Shown: positions 47,939 to 60,700 of the stretch, piece after piece
How the letters are laid out: each line of letters opens with the position of its first letter
How positions within the stretch are numbered: the first letter of the stretch is position 1
NCBI GenBank assembly: GCA_037447655.1
Contig: JBBHKE010003022.1
Location: 36,090-100,089 of the forward strand
Source of the DNA: Zygnema cylindricum
Lineage: Eukaryota; Streptophyta; Zygnematophyceae; Zygnematales; Zygnemataceae
Reading direction: 5' to 3'
DNA: 64,000 bases
Position numbers and translations under genes: made by a program
The notes under the pieces: model-generated
Seen by the model: only the letters and a program-made list of their open reading frames with translations
What the model was told of the DNA's origin: nothing
Database searches by the model: none

Positions 47939-48629
47939 TAGTGTTGTGTATCGGTAAGGATTTGCCGATAACCGATATAGACCTTTTTCGGGTACCCGAT
48001 AATCGACATATTGGTACGATATATCGTTATCGGTGTTATCGCCGATAAATAACCGATATTTATCAGTATTTATCGGCGATAACACCGATATTGATAACTA
48101 TCGGCGATATATGTACGGACCGTAAAGATAAGTGTACGGCGAGTACACTCAACTGTACGTCATATTCCTCGGACACGCGGTGGACCCCCTTCCCCCCGAT
48201 TTTGGTACAAAACCGCGATTCCAAACCCTAAAGCTAATATCCCTAACAAGTACGGAAAATACGGCCACTGTACGTACATGTATGAAAAGTGTGCGGCAGT
48301 TATACCGAATACACGGAATTTAAGGAAATGTACTCTAAAACCCTAAAAATCATATATATAACCCTAAAAAGTACGAACATATACGGAAAGTGTATATAAC
48401 TGTACGAAAAATGTACGGGTGCAATGGAAGGTACTATATTATACAAAGTCAGTAATATAATACAGTATGTTATAAAGTACTATTGTATGCAAACTATATT
48501 TTTTTTAAGTTATCGCCGATGTGGAATTTGTTGGTCTCAGACCGATATATCGGAACTTCTGACCGTTCGATAACCGATAACTATCGGTATCGGTGTTATC
48601 GCGATAACTTTTTTACCGATACACAAATA
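47939..48629. mobile_element. hAT-type MITE, TAGTGTTGTG family (copy 3, ~690 bp, inverted relative to copy 1)
   Basis: Left end TAGTGTTGTGTATCGGTAAG, right end ttaccgatacacaaata. The interior matches the reverse complement of 7459-8186 closely (accaacaaattccacatcgg). The right terminal bases are degenerate and no clean 8-bp duplication remains. Confidence 0.8.
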
Positions 48630-48744
48630 GGCTATCAATCGACCCGATCTGTAGAGTTTGCCGTACAATTACATAAACGTAGGATGGAACTTCACCCTTA
48701 AAGGTAGACGCCGCAAAATGTAACCGACAAAAAAATACTAATTA

Positions 48745-49193
48745 TGTAATTCATATAATTACTTAGGGAATTGCTAATCGCAGAGACGATTTTTGCTGCG
48801 CGCAGGTAGTTGTCAAAAATTGTACATTTGAAGTACAGTTTCGTGCAAACTACGTACCTTTAAGCTCAAATTTGACGGTCAAGCCGTCGAACAACTTTGA
48901 CTGGCAAAATATTGCAACGGCGATTAAAAAACTGTCGAGGTTGCGAACGTCGACCGTCATGAAAAAAAAAACAATTCACATGGCCGACATAGATTTGTTG
49001 TAATAGAAATGAGGCAGCCACATATAAATAAAATGGTTGCGCGCAAGTACTTACTCACTTCACGTAAGCTCCACTGTGAAAGCACACACCGACAATGTGA
49101 ATCAATGTGAAGTACTTATTCAATGTAAAAATGTTGATTCGTAAATAGTGTGGCTTTATTTGGTAGCGCGTGACGACGCGTCATTTTAGTTTC
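48745..49193. repeat. Dispersed repeat R, copy A
   Basis: About 450 bp from tgtaattcatataattac to gcgtgacgacgcgtcatttt. A second direct copy (49960-50385) and an inverted copy (50488-51365) lie nearby. No coding capacity. Confidence 0.75.
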
Positions 49194-49581
49194 TTTGTCC
49201 TCTGATTGTGGTCACAATACTGTACATATGTAATGGTCATTCATTTTCTGGTGTTTTTTGGCGACCCACGCGGGATGTGATGCATGCCATTCACGGTTGT
49301 ACTGTCATGCACGACACATATTTCTGGTCCTATTATGGACTACAATACCCATTTTTTGTACATAAGTGCAGGTGATCCTGGAATGGGGATCCGTACGTTT
49401 CTTTTGACAAAGTACGACTTTTCTGTGCGTAAGTGCTGCGCAATCTGGACGAGAGTTATGTATTTTAGTTGTACAACGCACGAATCGATTTGTGACATGG
49501 GTATAATACTGTATAGTACGACTATATAGTACCAGGTCGTTGTAACACTATATTACGTATGCATCGACGAGAACAAATATA
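49194..49581. other. Intergenic between repeats, no gene seen
   Basis: Unique-looking sequence with no supported feature. Confidence 0.35.
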
Positions 49582-49781
49582 CACCGTTTATCGCTATTAG
49601 TGTTAATATTTGTTTGCCACTTAAAACATGTTCGTAAACAATTGTTGGATTTTCAATGTAAAACTGCCACTCGAAAATCTGAGAATGTCACCTTTTAATC
49701 GCAACCGTCCGATTATAAATATGTAAGATGTGTACGGAGAACCGACGTAAAAATATTAACACTCTTAGCAATTCACGGTGT
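49582..49781. mobile_element. MITE, TA-flanked CACCGTTTATCGC family (200 bp)
   Basis: Starts CACCGTTTATCGCTATTAG and ends ctcttagcaattcacggtg, with TA on both sides. The interior block ttggattttcaatgtaaaac resembles the 35953 copy. Confidence 0.8.
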
Positions 49782-49954
49782 ATTCGTCTCGGAGCGATAC
49801 TTCAGACTCTCTTGTCGTACTATAACCGTTAATATCGGATAGTGGAGTTTTCGAGATTGGAAATTTACCGATACACAACTATAGAAAACACAGTAACACA
49901 CGGCTTCTTCAGTTCCAGTACATCGTGTATTCATTCTAATATATTTTTTCACGG

Positions 49955-50385
49955 AATTGCTGATTGCAAAGATTATTTTTGCTGCGCGCAAGTAGTTGTC
50001 AGAAATTGTTTATTTGCAGTACAGTTTCGTACATGCTACATACCTATAAGTTCAAATTTTGACCGTCAATCCGTTGAACAACTTTGACTGGCGAAATATT
50101 GTAACGGCGGTAAAAAAACTGTCGCGCTTGCGAATGTCGATCGTCATGATAATAAAAAACCAATTCACACGGCTGGCGGAGGTTTCCTGTAAGAAAATTG
50201 AGGCAGTGACATATAAATAAAATGGTTGCGCGCATGTAGTTACTCACTTCACGTAAGCTCCACTGTGAAAGCACACACCGACAATGTGAATCAATGTGAA
50301 GTACTTATTCAATGTAAGAATGTTGATTCGTAAATAGTGTGGCTTTATTTGGTAGCGCGTGACGACGCGTCATTTTAGTTTCATT
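49955..50385. repeat. Dispersed repeat R, copy B
   Basis: Direct copy of 48780-49193, about 90 percent alike by eye, including the run ctccactgtgaaagcacaca. Confidence 0.8.
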
Positions 50386-50487
50386 GATATTTATACGCGG
50401 GTACACTTTTATATTTTGTACGAAGTTTATTTCTTTTCGTGCGAGTTTATACATGTGGTACGTCGTCCTTTAATTTGTGTCCAAGTT

Positions 50488-51365
50488 CAGCGTAACGGTT
50501 CGCGATTAGATTCCATTTTTGCGGCTAAGTCCAATGTCGGTGTGTGCTTTCACAGTGGAGCTCACGTGAAGCGAGTAACTACCTGTGCGCAGCCATTTTA
50601 TTTATTTGTGGCTACCTCAATTTTGTCACAGTAAACCTGCGTCGGTCGTGCGAATTGTTCTGTTTTTTCATGACGGTCAACGTTCGCAAGCGCGACAGTT
50701 TTTTAACCGCCGTTACAATAATTCGCCAGTCGAAGTTGTTCGACGGTAAAGGTACATAGCTTGTAAAAAGTTGTACTTCAAATGTACAATTTCTGACAAC
50801 TACATCGCAAATCGTAATTAGAGTAATAAAAAAATTAGAGTAATAAAAAAATTAGAGTACAAAAACTAAAAAAAAAAAAATAGAGTAATGAACGCTAATT
50901 TGTGTGATAGAGTTGTTTCAACTATGAAGTTTACTGTAATTTATTTAAGTACTCTAATTTGGCACGCTAATATCCTCTACTGTAAATAAAGTGTTGGTAC
51001 AAAATTTGGCAAAACGTACAGTTTATCGTCACTATGACGTTTGCACTACGCGGTTTGTTAAAACGCAGTTACATGATAAGGCCTGTATTAAATCATTATT
51101 TGTACTCTTTTCCTTAATAAATTACAATTTTGCACGGTCAGAGGTCGTCCGTACTCCATACTTTTTAAAACGAACCTATATTAGAATTAAAAAAGCTAAT
51201 TAAACTTTACCTTAAATAGAATAATGAAAAAATTAGAATCGTTTACTCTATTTCATGTGATAGAGTCGAAATTTTGAGCGACCAAATTAGAGTAATTTAC
51301 TCTAATTACGATTCACGGTGTACCTGCACGCAGCAAAAATCGTCTCTACGATTAGCAATTCCCAT
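50488..51365. repeat. Dispersed repeat R, copy C (inverted, split by a MITE)
   Basis: Reverse-complement copy of repeat R, interrupted at 50803-51320 by a TA-flanked MITE and resumed at 51323 (cctgcacgcagcaaaaatcg). Copies B and C face each other. Confidence 0.8.
50803..51320. mobile_element. MITE, TA-flanked CATCGCAAATCG family, inserted in repeat R (518 bp)
   Basis: Starts CATCGCAAATCGTAATTAGA and ends tctaattacgattcacggtg. Comparison with the uninterrupted repeat R shows that only a TA was duplicated on insertion. Confidence 0.9.
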
Positions 51366-52469
51366 TAATTATTTGGGGTATGATTACATCAGGAGGTCTT
51401 TGTAATAGCAAGGACAACAAAATTTATGTATTACAGAGGCCGTGGTTACATCGCGTAGCGCCTGTAAACAAGTTTTTAGATACGTGTTTTGATTTGAGTG
51501 GTTCCTTGTAAGTTGACGATCAAATCTCTAAAATCGTCAAAGATTTGAAAACCGACCATTTTCGTATGGAAATTCGTACTTGCGTATTATGTACGTGTAC
51601 TTCGCAAGTGTACCGCGTCAATGTACCTCAAAGATCTCCTTCACTCTGGTGACTTTCGGGAAAAAACCGTATTTCTTTTCGGCAAAGATTTTACGGTCAC
51701 CTTGTCTGAAGGCACGTGACTTAGGAGACCTGTGAAAATTTTCATTTTTTTTTTAATGCCTCGATATATTGGCGATACGATATATCGGCAATATATTGAC
51801 GATGTATTGCGATATTTTGATTTTCGATATATTTGCTACAATTTTTTAGTTCTTAGGTGTTTTTTTTTACTAGGAATCCATGTCAAATTAGCCTTTTTTT
51901 GGTCGTACGGAGGAGAAAAGTGCCAATTTTTGGAAGGATGAAACATATTCTTATTTGGCAAAACTATTCCAAAGATGAAATTCGAAGACCAATATTTGTA
52001 TAACCGTTAATTTATAATTAACCGTCATTAACCGTAATTAGAGTACCATATACCGTACCGTACCGTATTTGTTGAGAACCATAATATCTTTAGAGCCATT
52101 TATTTAATCAACCACAATAAACGATAAATAACCATAATCAGCCATAATCAACTATAAACAACCCTAATTTGAGTAACATAACCATTGATAAATTGACCTG
52201 ATTTGTGTCAATTTTTAGTTCATCATGCGATTTTTGAAGCCAAAATTCACTTTTTTTGTCCTGACTATTTGGGTAAACTGTGAAATTTTAGCAAATATTG
52301 ACAATTTTTTTTTTTATTATTTGATTCGTTGTTTTGATCTTTGACTATTTAAGGCGTGGGAGAGGGAGGGAGGGAGGGAAAGGGTGAGGGAGAGAGAGAG
52401 AGAGAGGGAGAGGGAGAGGCAGACGGAGAGAGGGAGGAAGAGGGAGACGGAGAGGGAGAGGGAGAGGAG
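51366..52469. other. Intergenic; TATCG-rich MITE remnant and start of GA tract
   Basis: About 51755-51835 is a TATCG-rich remnant of the hAT-type MITE family. About 52000-52170 has repeated accataa/accgtaatt words. GA-rich DNA begins at about 52355. Confidence 0.45.
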
Positions 52470-53106
52470 AGGGAGAGAGAAAGGGAGAGGGAGAGGGAGA
52501 GCGAGAGGTTCTTCTTAACCGCCGCCAATTTTTATTTTTGTTTTTGTCTTCAGTCTTCCAAACGGTCTTCAGAAAGAGTTGAAAAGAAGGAAAGCTTGGG
52601 TAAGTTATTTTCCACATTGGTCTTAACTGTTGGAAGACATTACTTTTCGAATGGTTTTTTTTTTGAATGGTTTTTTGGCAACTCGATGGATCCAAAACCA
52701 AATATTTCATTTATTCATTCAATTTTTTTTTTGGTTTATTGTTTTTTTGTTTTTCACTTTTGATTTTGCGAAATTGAGTTGCATGTTTTGCTGATTGAAG
52801 GGGAAAGAAACACTAAAATTTAACGTATGTATATATATTTTTTTCATTTCCCCAACAAAGGATTTTACAGAATTTGGACATGCCTTCATAGAAATCCTGG
52901 TAGAGTGTTGAGATCTCTTCCTTTTTATTCGCTAAACAGTTTTGTGTAAACATTTTTTTTCACTTTTTTTTTTTTTCGCCAAACAAATTCCACTTCACCA
53001 AGTTGAATCTCTTCCCTTTTTTTGCTAACCATTTTTTCGCTCAAACAATGTCTTTTCGTTAAGCAATATTTTTTTCGTAAACAATGATTTTTCGGTAAAC
53101 AATTTT
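52470..53106 (+). repeat. Direct duplication, upstream copy
   Basis: Almost identical to 53798-54427, differing mainly in T-run lengths. It runs from a GA-rich tract through aaccgccgccaatttttatt to ttttcggtaaacaa. Confidence 0.9.
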
Positions 53107-53797
53107 GTCGGAATGGGATTGACATGGAATATTGAACGCTGCATAAGTAACATCTCTACCTGTCTCTCTATCTCTCTCCTTTCTCTATCTCTCTCTTTTT
53201 ACAAGCTCTCTCTTTTCTATCTCTCTTCTTCTCTCTCTTTCTCTCTCTTTACTATCTCTCTCTTTTCTCTCTCTTTTTATCTCTCTTTTCTCTCTTTTTT
53301 TATCTATCGCAGCCTTGAAACTTGACCATCAAAAAAATCAAAAATAAATGAAAGTTTAAACATTAATTAACACTTTAAACATTGGGACGACAGTGATTAA
53401 ACATAAAAACCTGAAATGATGCCATCATCCGTCATCTTGTCTTTTGGATTTTTCTCGTCCCTTCTCTTTCTCACTTTTTACCTCCAACTCTTGTAAGACT
53501 CCTTCCAATATATACATGGAATCTCCTCCTCACTCTCCTCCTCACTCGCTAAGCTATCATACACAATTTTTGATACCAATTTTTCTTCTTTGTCCTCTAC
53601 TTCTGCATCCCCTCCTCCTCCGTCCTCCTCCTCTCCTCTCTTTTGCTCCTTCACTTTCTTTTATGTTACCGGAAGCTTCCGATTTTTCCTTTTTAGAAAT
53701 GTCAATTTAACAAAACCCTCCGTAATTCCCTCTTCCTCCATCATATCCTTTATCATAAGTATTCCCCCCTAGCGGATATGGTCTCCCATCTACATAG
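53107..53797. other. Spacer between the duplicates; CT-rich tracts
   Basis: (CT)n-rich DNA at 53155-53300 and a CTCCTC-rich segment at 53520-53640. No gene is supported. Confidence 0.45.
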
Positions 53798-54427
53798 AGG
53801 GAGAGAGAAAGGGAGAGGGAGAGGGAGAGCGAGAGGTTCTTCTTAACCGCCGCCAATTTTTATTTTTGTTTTTGTCTTCAGTCTTCCAAACGGTCTTCAG
53901 AAAGAGTTGAAAAGAAGGAAAGCTTGGGTAAGTTATTTTCCACATTGGTCTTAACTGTTGGAAGACATTACTTTTCGAATGGTTTTTTTTTGAATGGTTT
54001 TTTGGCAACTCGATGGATCCAAAACCAAATATTTCATTTATTCATTCAATTTTTTTTTTGGTTTATTGTTTTTTTGTTTTTCACTTTTGATTTTGCGAAA
54101 TTGAGTTGCATGTTTTGCTGATTGAAGGGAAAGAAACACTAAAATTTAACGTATGTATATATATTTTTTTCATTTCCCCAACAAAGGATTTTACAGAATT
54201 TGGACATGCCTTCATAGAAATCCTGGTAGAGTGTTGAGATCTCTTCCTTTTTATTCGCTAAACAGTTTTGTGTAAACATTTTTTTTCACTTTTTTTTTTT
54301 TCGCCAAACAAATTCCACTTCACCAAGTTGAATCTCTTCCCTTTTTTTGCTAACCATTTTTTCGCTCAAACAATGTCTTTTCGTTAAGCAATATTTTTTT
54401 CGTAAACAATGATTTTTCGGTAAACAA
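53798..54427 (+). promoter_or_regulatory. Duplicated segment forming the RAD4 5' flank (promoter/5' UTR)
   Basis: Second copy of the 52470-53106 segment. It ends four bases before the RAD4 start codon at 54432, so it must contain the 5' UTR and probably the core promoter. No clear TATA box is seen. Confidence 0.55.
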
Positions 54428-54431
54428 TGTT

Positions 54432-54572
54432 ATGGTTGGGTTTGGAGCAGCTCTGAACAAATTGCGGAATCCGTTGGAAGACCGGGAGGGGAAGCTTGTC
54501 GAGGATCGAGTGACAGATGGGAATTTGAGTAATGGTCTCTCTCTCTCTCTATCTCTCTATATCTCTCTCTCC

Positions 54573-54603
<31 letters not shown>

Positions 54604-54718
54604 CCCTTGGTAGTTTTTATTTTGCAAGTAACAGCTAACAATTATCTTGTCTATTTTAGGATCACTTTTAACCCAAAGACGTTCGTTTTTGAGAGAGAGA
54701 TCTTCTTTGGTGGTCGGT

Positions 54719-54794
<76 letters not shown>

Positions 54795-57700
54795 CTTGTT
54801 GATATATTGCAAGTATCGGCGAACATTTATGTTGTCTATTTTAGGACCGTATCTATTTTAAAGACGGTCATTAATCTTTTTTTTTTTGCTTCTTTGAATT
54901 GGTTGTATGTGGTTGATGGAGAGTATAGGTACATTAATTGATGCCTCTCGGCAAAATGTCGAGAAGATACTCGATCGAAAGGGAAAATGTCGAAAGCAAA
55001 TAGAAGAAGTTGAGCTTCCAGTTGTTTTATTGAAGGTTTGGTTGACATTCTCCTTTTTACAAATTTAAGCACAGTTCGGTTTATATGGTCCAAAATAAGG
55101 TTAAGTAAAGCTTATTCCAGAACCCTTAATTGGAGATCTTCTCTTAATCATAACTCGTTCTAATGCGAGTTTTTCTGTTGGAGTAACTGAATTTGAATGA
55201 AATTGCTGGAAATGAATGTTAATTTGTTTTAGTAAAACTCATCGTTTTAGTTTAAAAAAGTCGCAATTTTAGTTCATGAACCTCGATCCAGCGACTAAGG
55301 AATTGGTGGAGACTTTTTCAAAAAAGAACCTCTGAGTCCCAAGTTTTGGCGTTTCTTCTAAAGTAGATCGACTTTGTTTGTAAAAGGTGATCGGTTTTGT
55401 TTGTGTAGATTGATTTTTTTTGTAAAAGTAGATTGATTTATGCTAATCTGCTTTGGAGGCACCAAAATCTGCTTTGTTTTGCTTCTACCTTCCTATTTAC
55501 TCCTTTTTTTGGGGTTTTTTTTGGTTACATAGAGACGTCGAAGTTCTACAGTACAAGAGGGAGCTTGTGGATTACAAGCTCAGACAAGAAAAGGGTTAGA
55601 GTCACAGGAGTCTTCGAAAGTCTACAATGAAAGGGACAAGGACCAGAAAAAACTTGAAGGAAAGGATAAAGATATGAGAGAGACGGAAAACAGGGAAAAA
55701 AACAGTTATAACGATCAGGAAAGTTATAAAGAGGAGAATCAAGGGAGAACTCAGAGCCTGGAAGGCGGTTTAGGTTTTGACGAGGGAGGTTTGCAAGACT
55801 CAGAGGATAATATGGATGTGTGGGAAAAGGAAAGACAAAGAAAGGGAAAGGAAGTGGAGGAGGAAGGAGAGGACGAGGATCTGAATTGGGAGGACGGAGT
55901 GACATATCCGATGGAGGGAAGTGGAGGTAGAGATGATTTTACTGGAAGCATTTCATTGGAGATGAAAGAAGAAGCGGCTGTGGGACAGACGAAAGGTCGA
56001 GGGAAAGCCGGAGGGAGGAGAGCGAATGCGAGAGATAAGGTGGGAGAAAGATAAGGCCAGAGGCAAGGGAAGAGATATAGGAGAAAAAGTGAGATACGGT
56101 GAGAGATCAGGCAAGCGGTAATAAAGATAAGGTGAGATAAGATGAGAGAACTCAAGAGATGAGAAAACTCAAGAGATGATAGAGAAAAGAGAGAGAGAAG
56201 AAGTAAGGGAGATAAGGTGAGAGATCTGGCTAGGGGTAAGAGATGTAAGGCGAGATGATGAGATAAGCAAGAAAATAAGTAAGGGTTTTAAGGTGAGAGA
56301 TAAGGCTTGAAATAAGGGAGATGAGGAGAGATAGGACGAGGGATAAGCAAGAAATAAGAGAGATAAGCGAGAGTAGTAAGAAAGATAAGGAAGAGATCAG
56401 GATAGAGATAAAAGAGAGGTAAGGTAATATAAGATGAGAGAGAAAGTGAGATAAGTTGAGCGATAAGGTGAGATAAGATGAGAGAGAAGAAAGAAAGGAG
56501 GGTGGATGGATGGAGGAGGAGGAAGGAAAAGTGGGTGGAACACGGAGATAACAGTGGAATGATGGATACATGATTTCTGACAATGAATAGTTACATCTCG
56601 TTCTTCCCCAGGGATAAAATATTGTATTGTATTGTTTATATTGTATAATAATGTTTTTTTTTTTTCTATAAAAAATATTGTATTGTATTTTTATATATTG
56701 TATAATGATGTTTTTTTTTCAGGAATTCGCTCGTATGGTTCATCAAAGCCACCTTCTTTGTCTTCTTGCTCGCGGTATAAAAGTGGAAGCTTCCTGCAAT
56801 GACGCCCTATTGCAGGTAAATTGGTTTCTTTTAAAACAAATAAAGGTAATTAAAACTATTTAAAACTAATTAAGAATAGATCCTGAGTAGATGTCCTAGT
56901 GGATCCCAGACTCGTCAGAGAAATCGGGATTAAAAAGGGCGACATTTCACAAAAGTAAGGGCTACAATTAAGGTTACAATTAGGGTTACAGTTCTGCAAA
57001 TCGTCTACTTTTGCAGCGTAATCTTGCAAAGAATGTGACAAAAAAGTGCACGCTTATTAAGGTGAGAAGTATAACTGAAGAGTTTTTTTTTTCCTTTCTT
57101 TTTCCCTATTGTGCAATTCATTCTTACTTTGTTTTGATTTGTTTTATTTTTCAGGCAGCTATGTTGTCTATCCTCCCAAATGTTGTCACTCCCTCAGGAG
57201 AACCAGAGAATGTGACAGCTGTCCGCTTAAAACTTCTTGCCAAATGGGTGAGTAACCATGTAGTATCATTGATAGTAATGTTTTATTCTATATATCATAC
57301 GAGTAACCGACATTGTTTTAGTCATGTAGTATCATTGATAGTAATGTTTTATTCTATATAACATATGAGTAACCAACATTTTTTTAGTTATGTACACTGT
57401 GTATTGCTATTAGTGAATGCTTTTTTGCCACTTAAGACATCTTTTATCTGTACACACTTGTTGGATTATGGATATGACGGCTGCGATTGAAAGCCGAGAT
57501 TCTCACTTTCCAATTGACTGTCTCCATGTGAAAATCGGAAAAAGTGTGTACGGAGAAAAGGTGTTTTAAGTGGCGGAAAAAATATTAACACTAATAGCGA
57601 TACACGGTGTAATATCATTAATAGTAATATTTTATTTTATATAAGATATGCTAGTATATTATGTTATATGTGGTGATTGGTGAAACTATCACACTGCCCA

Positions 57701-60700
57701 TCGCTATTAGTTTTAAACATTTTCGGGCAGTCCCGAAATAGCACTTTTTTCTCACTGCATACTTTTGCGATTTTGAACATCACGATCGAAAGGTGAGATC
57801 AATACCTTTCGATTGCTTGCCTCAATCCAACGGTTGAAAATAACGATAAATGCCCCTCTCTCTCTCTCTCTCCCCTCACTCTCTCCCCCAAAAAATGTTT
57901 AACACTAATAGCCATGGGCAGTGTACATCACCCACATCAATTAAAATGGTCAAAAGTAATTTGTGGACTGTGTCTTATCAGTAGTTTTTTGAAGGTCAAT
58001 AAATTAAATTTGTTCAACGAAAAAAAAATGAATTTTTGTAGAATTTTTTATCTGGGAGATGTTAGCCCAGTATTGAAATTGGTAATGAAACCCACACTAG
58101 TTGTGGTAAGCTGTATGTCGTGGTTTAAAGAATTTTGGGACTTCAGGGCTTTTGGTTTTAAAGGTTACAAAAGTCACAAGGAGAAAGTCCGAGCTCCTAG
58201 AAAAACAAATAAGAGAAATACATATTGGAAATAAGGGTTTTGTAAGGTCATTTTCAAGAATGTATAAGTGGTTAAATCTCCTCCTAGTAATTATGACTAG
58301 GGTTTGTTTTTGAGCAAAACTTGTGAAATTTTTGGTAATTTTTTGTGGCCTGGGATTAATGGAAAAAGGCAAACCATTTATTGCAAACTCCCATGCGGGT
58401 AAAAAACTGACGGAAACTACAACGGGATCGTTATTATCCTTAAGAAACATTTAGGATGACTATTTCAGTGTTTATAATTGTATTTCCGTTCCAAATGACG
58501 TGGATGATTGTGAACTAGCGTTTGAAGGAAAAAAATATTATTTTTAAAGCTATTTTGTGTTCAAAATGCAAAAAAACCGGTCTATGCTCGTTATTGCTGT
58601 AGAGTTGATAACGTTTATGATATTTGGTTGTGGGTTTTTGAACCAAAAATCATTAATTAATGATAATTCTAATTGAAGGAGTGCTGCCACATCACACAAA
58701 ACTATTATTAATGTTGTTTATTTGGTCTTTTTTGTCTAGTAGTATTTCCTATGCCAACATTTGGGAATCTAACTAGCTGGGGAATTACTGATTGTAAAAA
58801 AGCAGCTCCACAATTTGCATATATTATATACATATACATATGTGTGTGTGTGTATATGTATATGTATATCTATATATATATATATATATATTTTCTTTGC
58901 AATGTTTTTTGGAATAGAAGAATTACGCATGTATAATTTAGGTAACCGTTGAGTAATCATAGTAATCATTTGTAAATATCTGCAATTTGTAGACAAATTA
59001 TACATTTCTTTACATCCAATCACAATCCCTCACAAATACTCAGAATTCCTCTCATTTACTCTCATTTACTCTCATTTACTCACAATTACTCACAGCTACT
59101 CACAATTACTCACATATACTCACAACCACTCATATTTGCTAAATACACTCACATACACACTTGCAGACACGTGAGTAAATTCCCAATATACTGACAATAT
59201 GTACCCAATATATAAAACTGGCAGCAAAATCGACCGTTGGAAGTCTATATCTCATTTTTTAAAGGACTTCTTTTCTTTTACTTTAATTTTTTCATGCTTA
59301 AAATTGTTTTTGTTTTTGGGGCTCAGTTTTCCGATGTCTTTAAAACGGTAACTCTCGGAGACGGAGGTCCTTCTTCAAGAGGAGGCAGGGGGGGGGAAAT
59401 ACGACTACATGAAGTACTGGAGAGGAGGGAAGGGACGGGAGAAGAGGTGAGAGAATAGCGAAGAGGGAAGAGGAGAGAGGAAGAGAGAAGAAGAGAGAGG
59501 AGGGAGGGTATGGGAGAAGAGGTTAGAGAAGAGAGAGAAGAAGAGAGAAGAAGAGAGAAGAAGAGAGAAGAAGAGAGAGAAGGGAGGGGATGGGAGAACA
59601 GGAGAAGAAGGGAGAAGAAGGGAGGAGAAGAGAGAGGAGGGAGGGGACGGGAGAACAGGTGGGAGAAGAAGAGAGCTGAGGAGAAACGGAAAAAGAAGAG
59701 AGAAGAAAAAAGAAGAGAGGACAAGAGAGAAGAAGAGAGAAGAGAGATGAAGAGAGAAGAGGCTAACTGAGAATAGATAAAATGAAGTGTTCAAAAATGA
59801 TGGAATATTATCTCGTTTCGGTAAACGTTTTTTTTTTTTTAAATGGGGATTTTAATCCATCGGTCTTTTGTTTGAAATGCTGTTTCCTCATTTTTCAATT
59901 CGGTCGGTTTCCGGAAGTTACTTGGAAACTTCGTTTAAGAGGGACATTATATTGAACTTTACGGAATTTTTTTTTTTTTATTTGAAGTATGGAAACATAA
60001 TAAACCATTCATCATCATTATTATATTTGATAACCTTTTCAATTATTTTACCTTTTTTGGAGTATGGGAACATAGTAGAACATTCATCCTCGCTATAATT
60101 TTTGATAACATTTTCAATTCTTTTACTTTTTTGAAGTATGGGAACTGACCGTAATAAGACAAAAGATAATACGACAAAAGTTAATATGACAAAAGATGTG
60201 ATATCTAGTGTTGCGTATCGGCAAGTTTCTTATCACGATAAATTTGATATTCGATTAACAGTCAGAGGACCCGATATATCGCTCCGGGACCAGCAAATAT
60301 TATCGCGATATATTTGGTGGGAGGTGGGAGTCCGTACAGCTTTAGTATGGAAATAATGTACGGAAAATTGTATGGAAGATCCTCTCCCTCCCCCTCCCCC
60401 CTCCGGTTGTTTGAAAAATCGCAAACCGGCTTACGAGGTATGACTCAGTTATCGACCACAACTTCAATTATTATATATATATATATATATATATATTGTA
60501 TATATATTGTATATATGTATATAATTAATAATATAATATATAATATAATAAGGCGATATTGGCCTTTTTGATATATCGGAACGATATTATTGATAATCGG
60601 TAGGTAAAAAAACACATATCGAATATCGGCAAGAGGCTCTCGATACACAATACTAGTGATAATATATTAGTGATAACTCGGTCAATTGAGTTTTTTTTTT

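Noticed and set aside
59323-59794. Serine/leucine-rich minus-strand frames and a KRE-rich plus frame
   Set aside because: Artefacts of the GA-rich intron tract; only the short RAD4 exon at 59327-59446 is supported.
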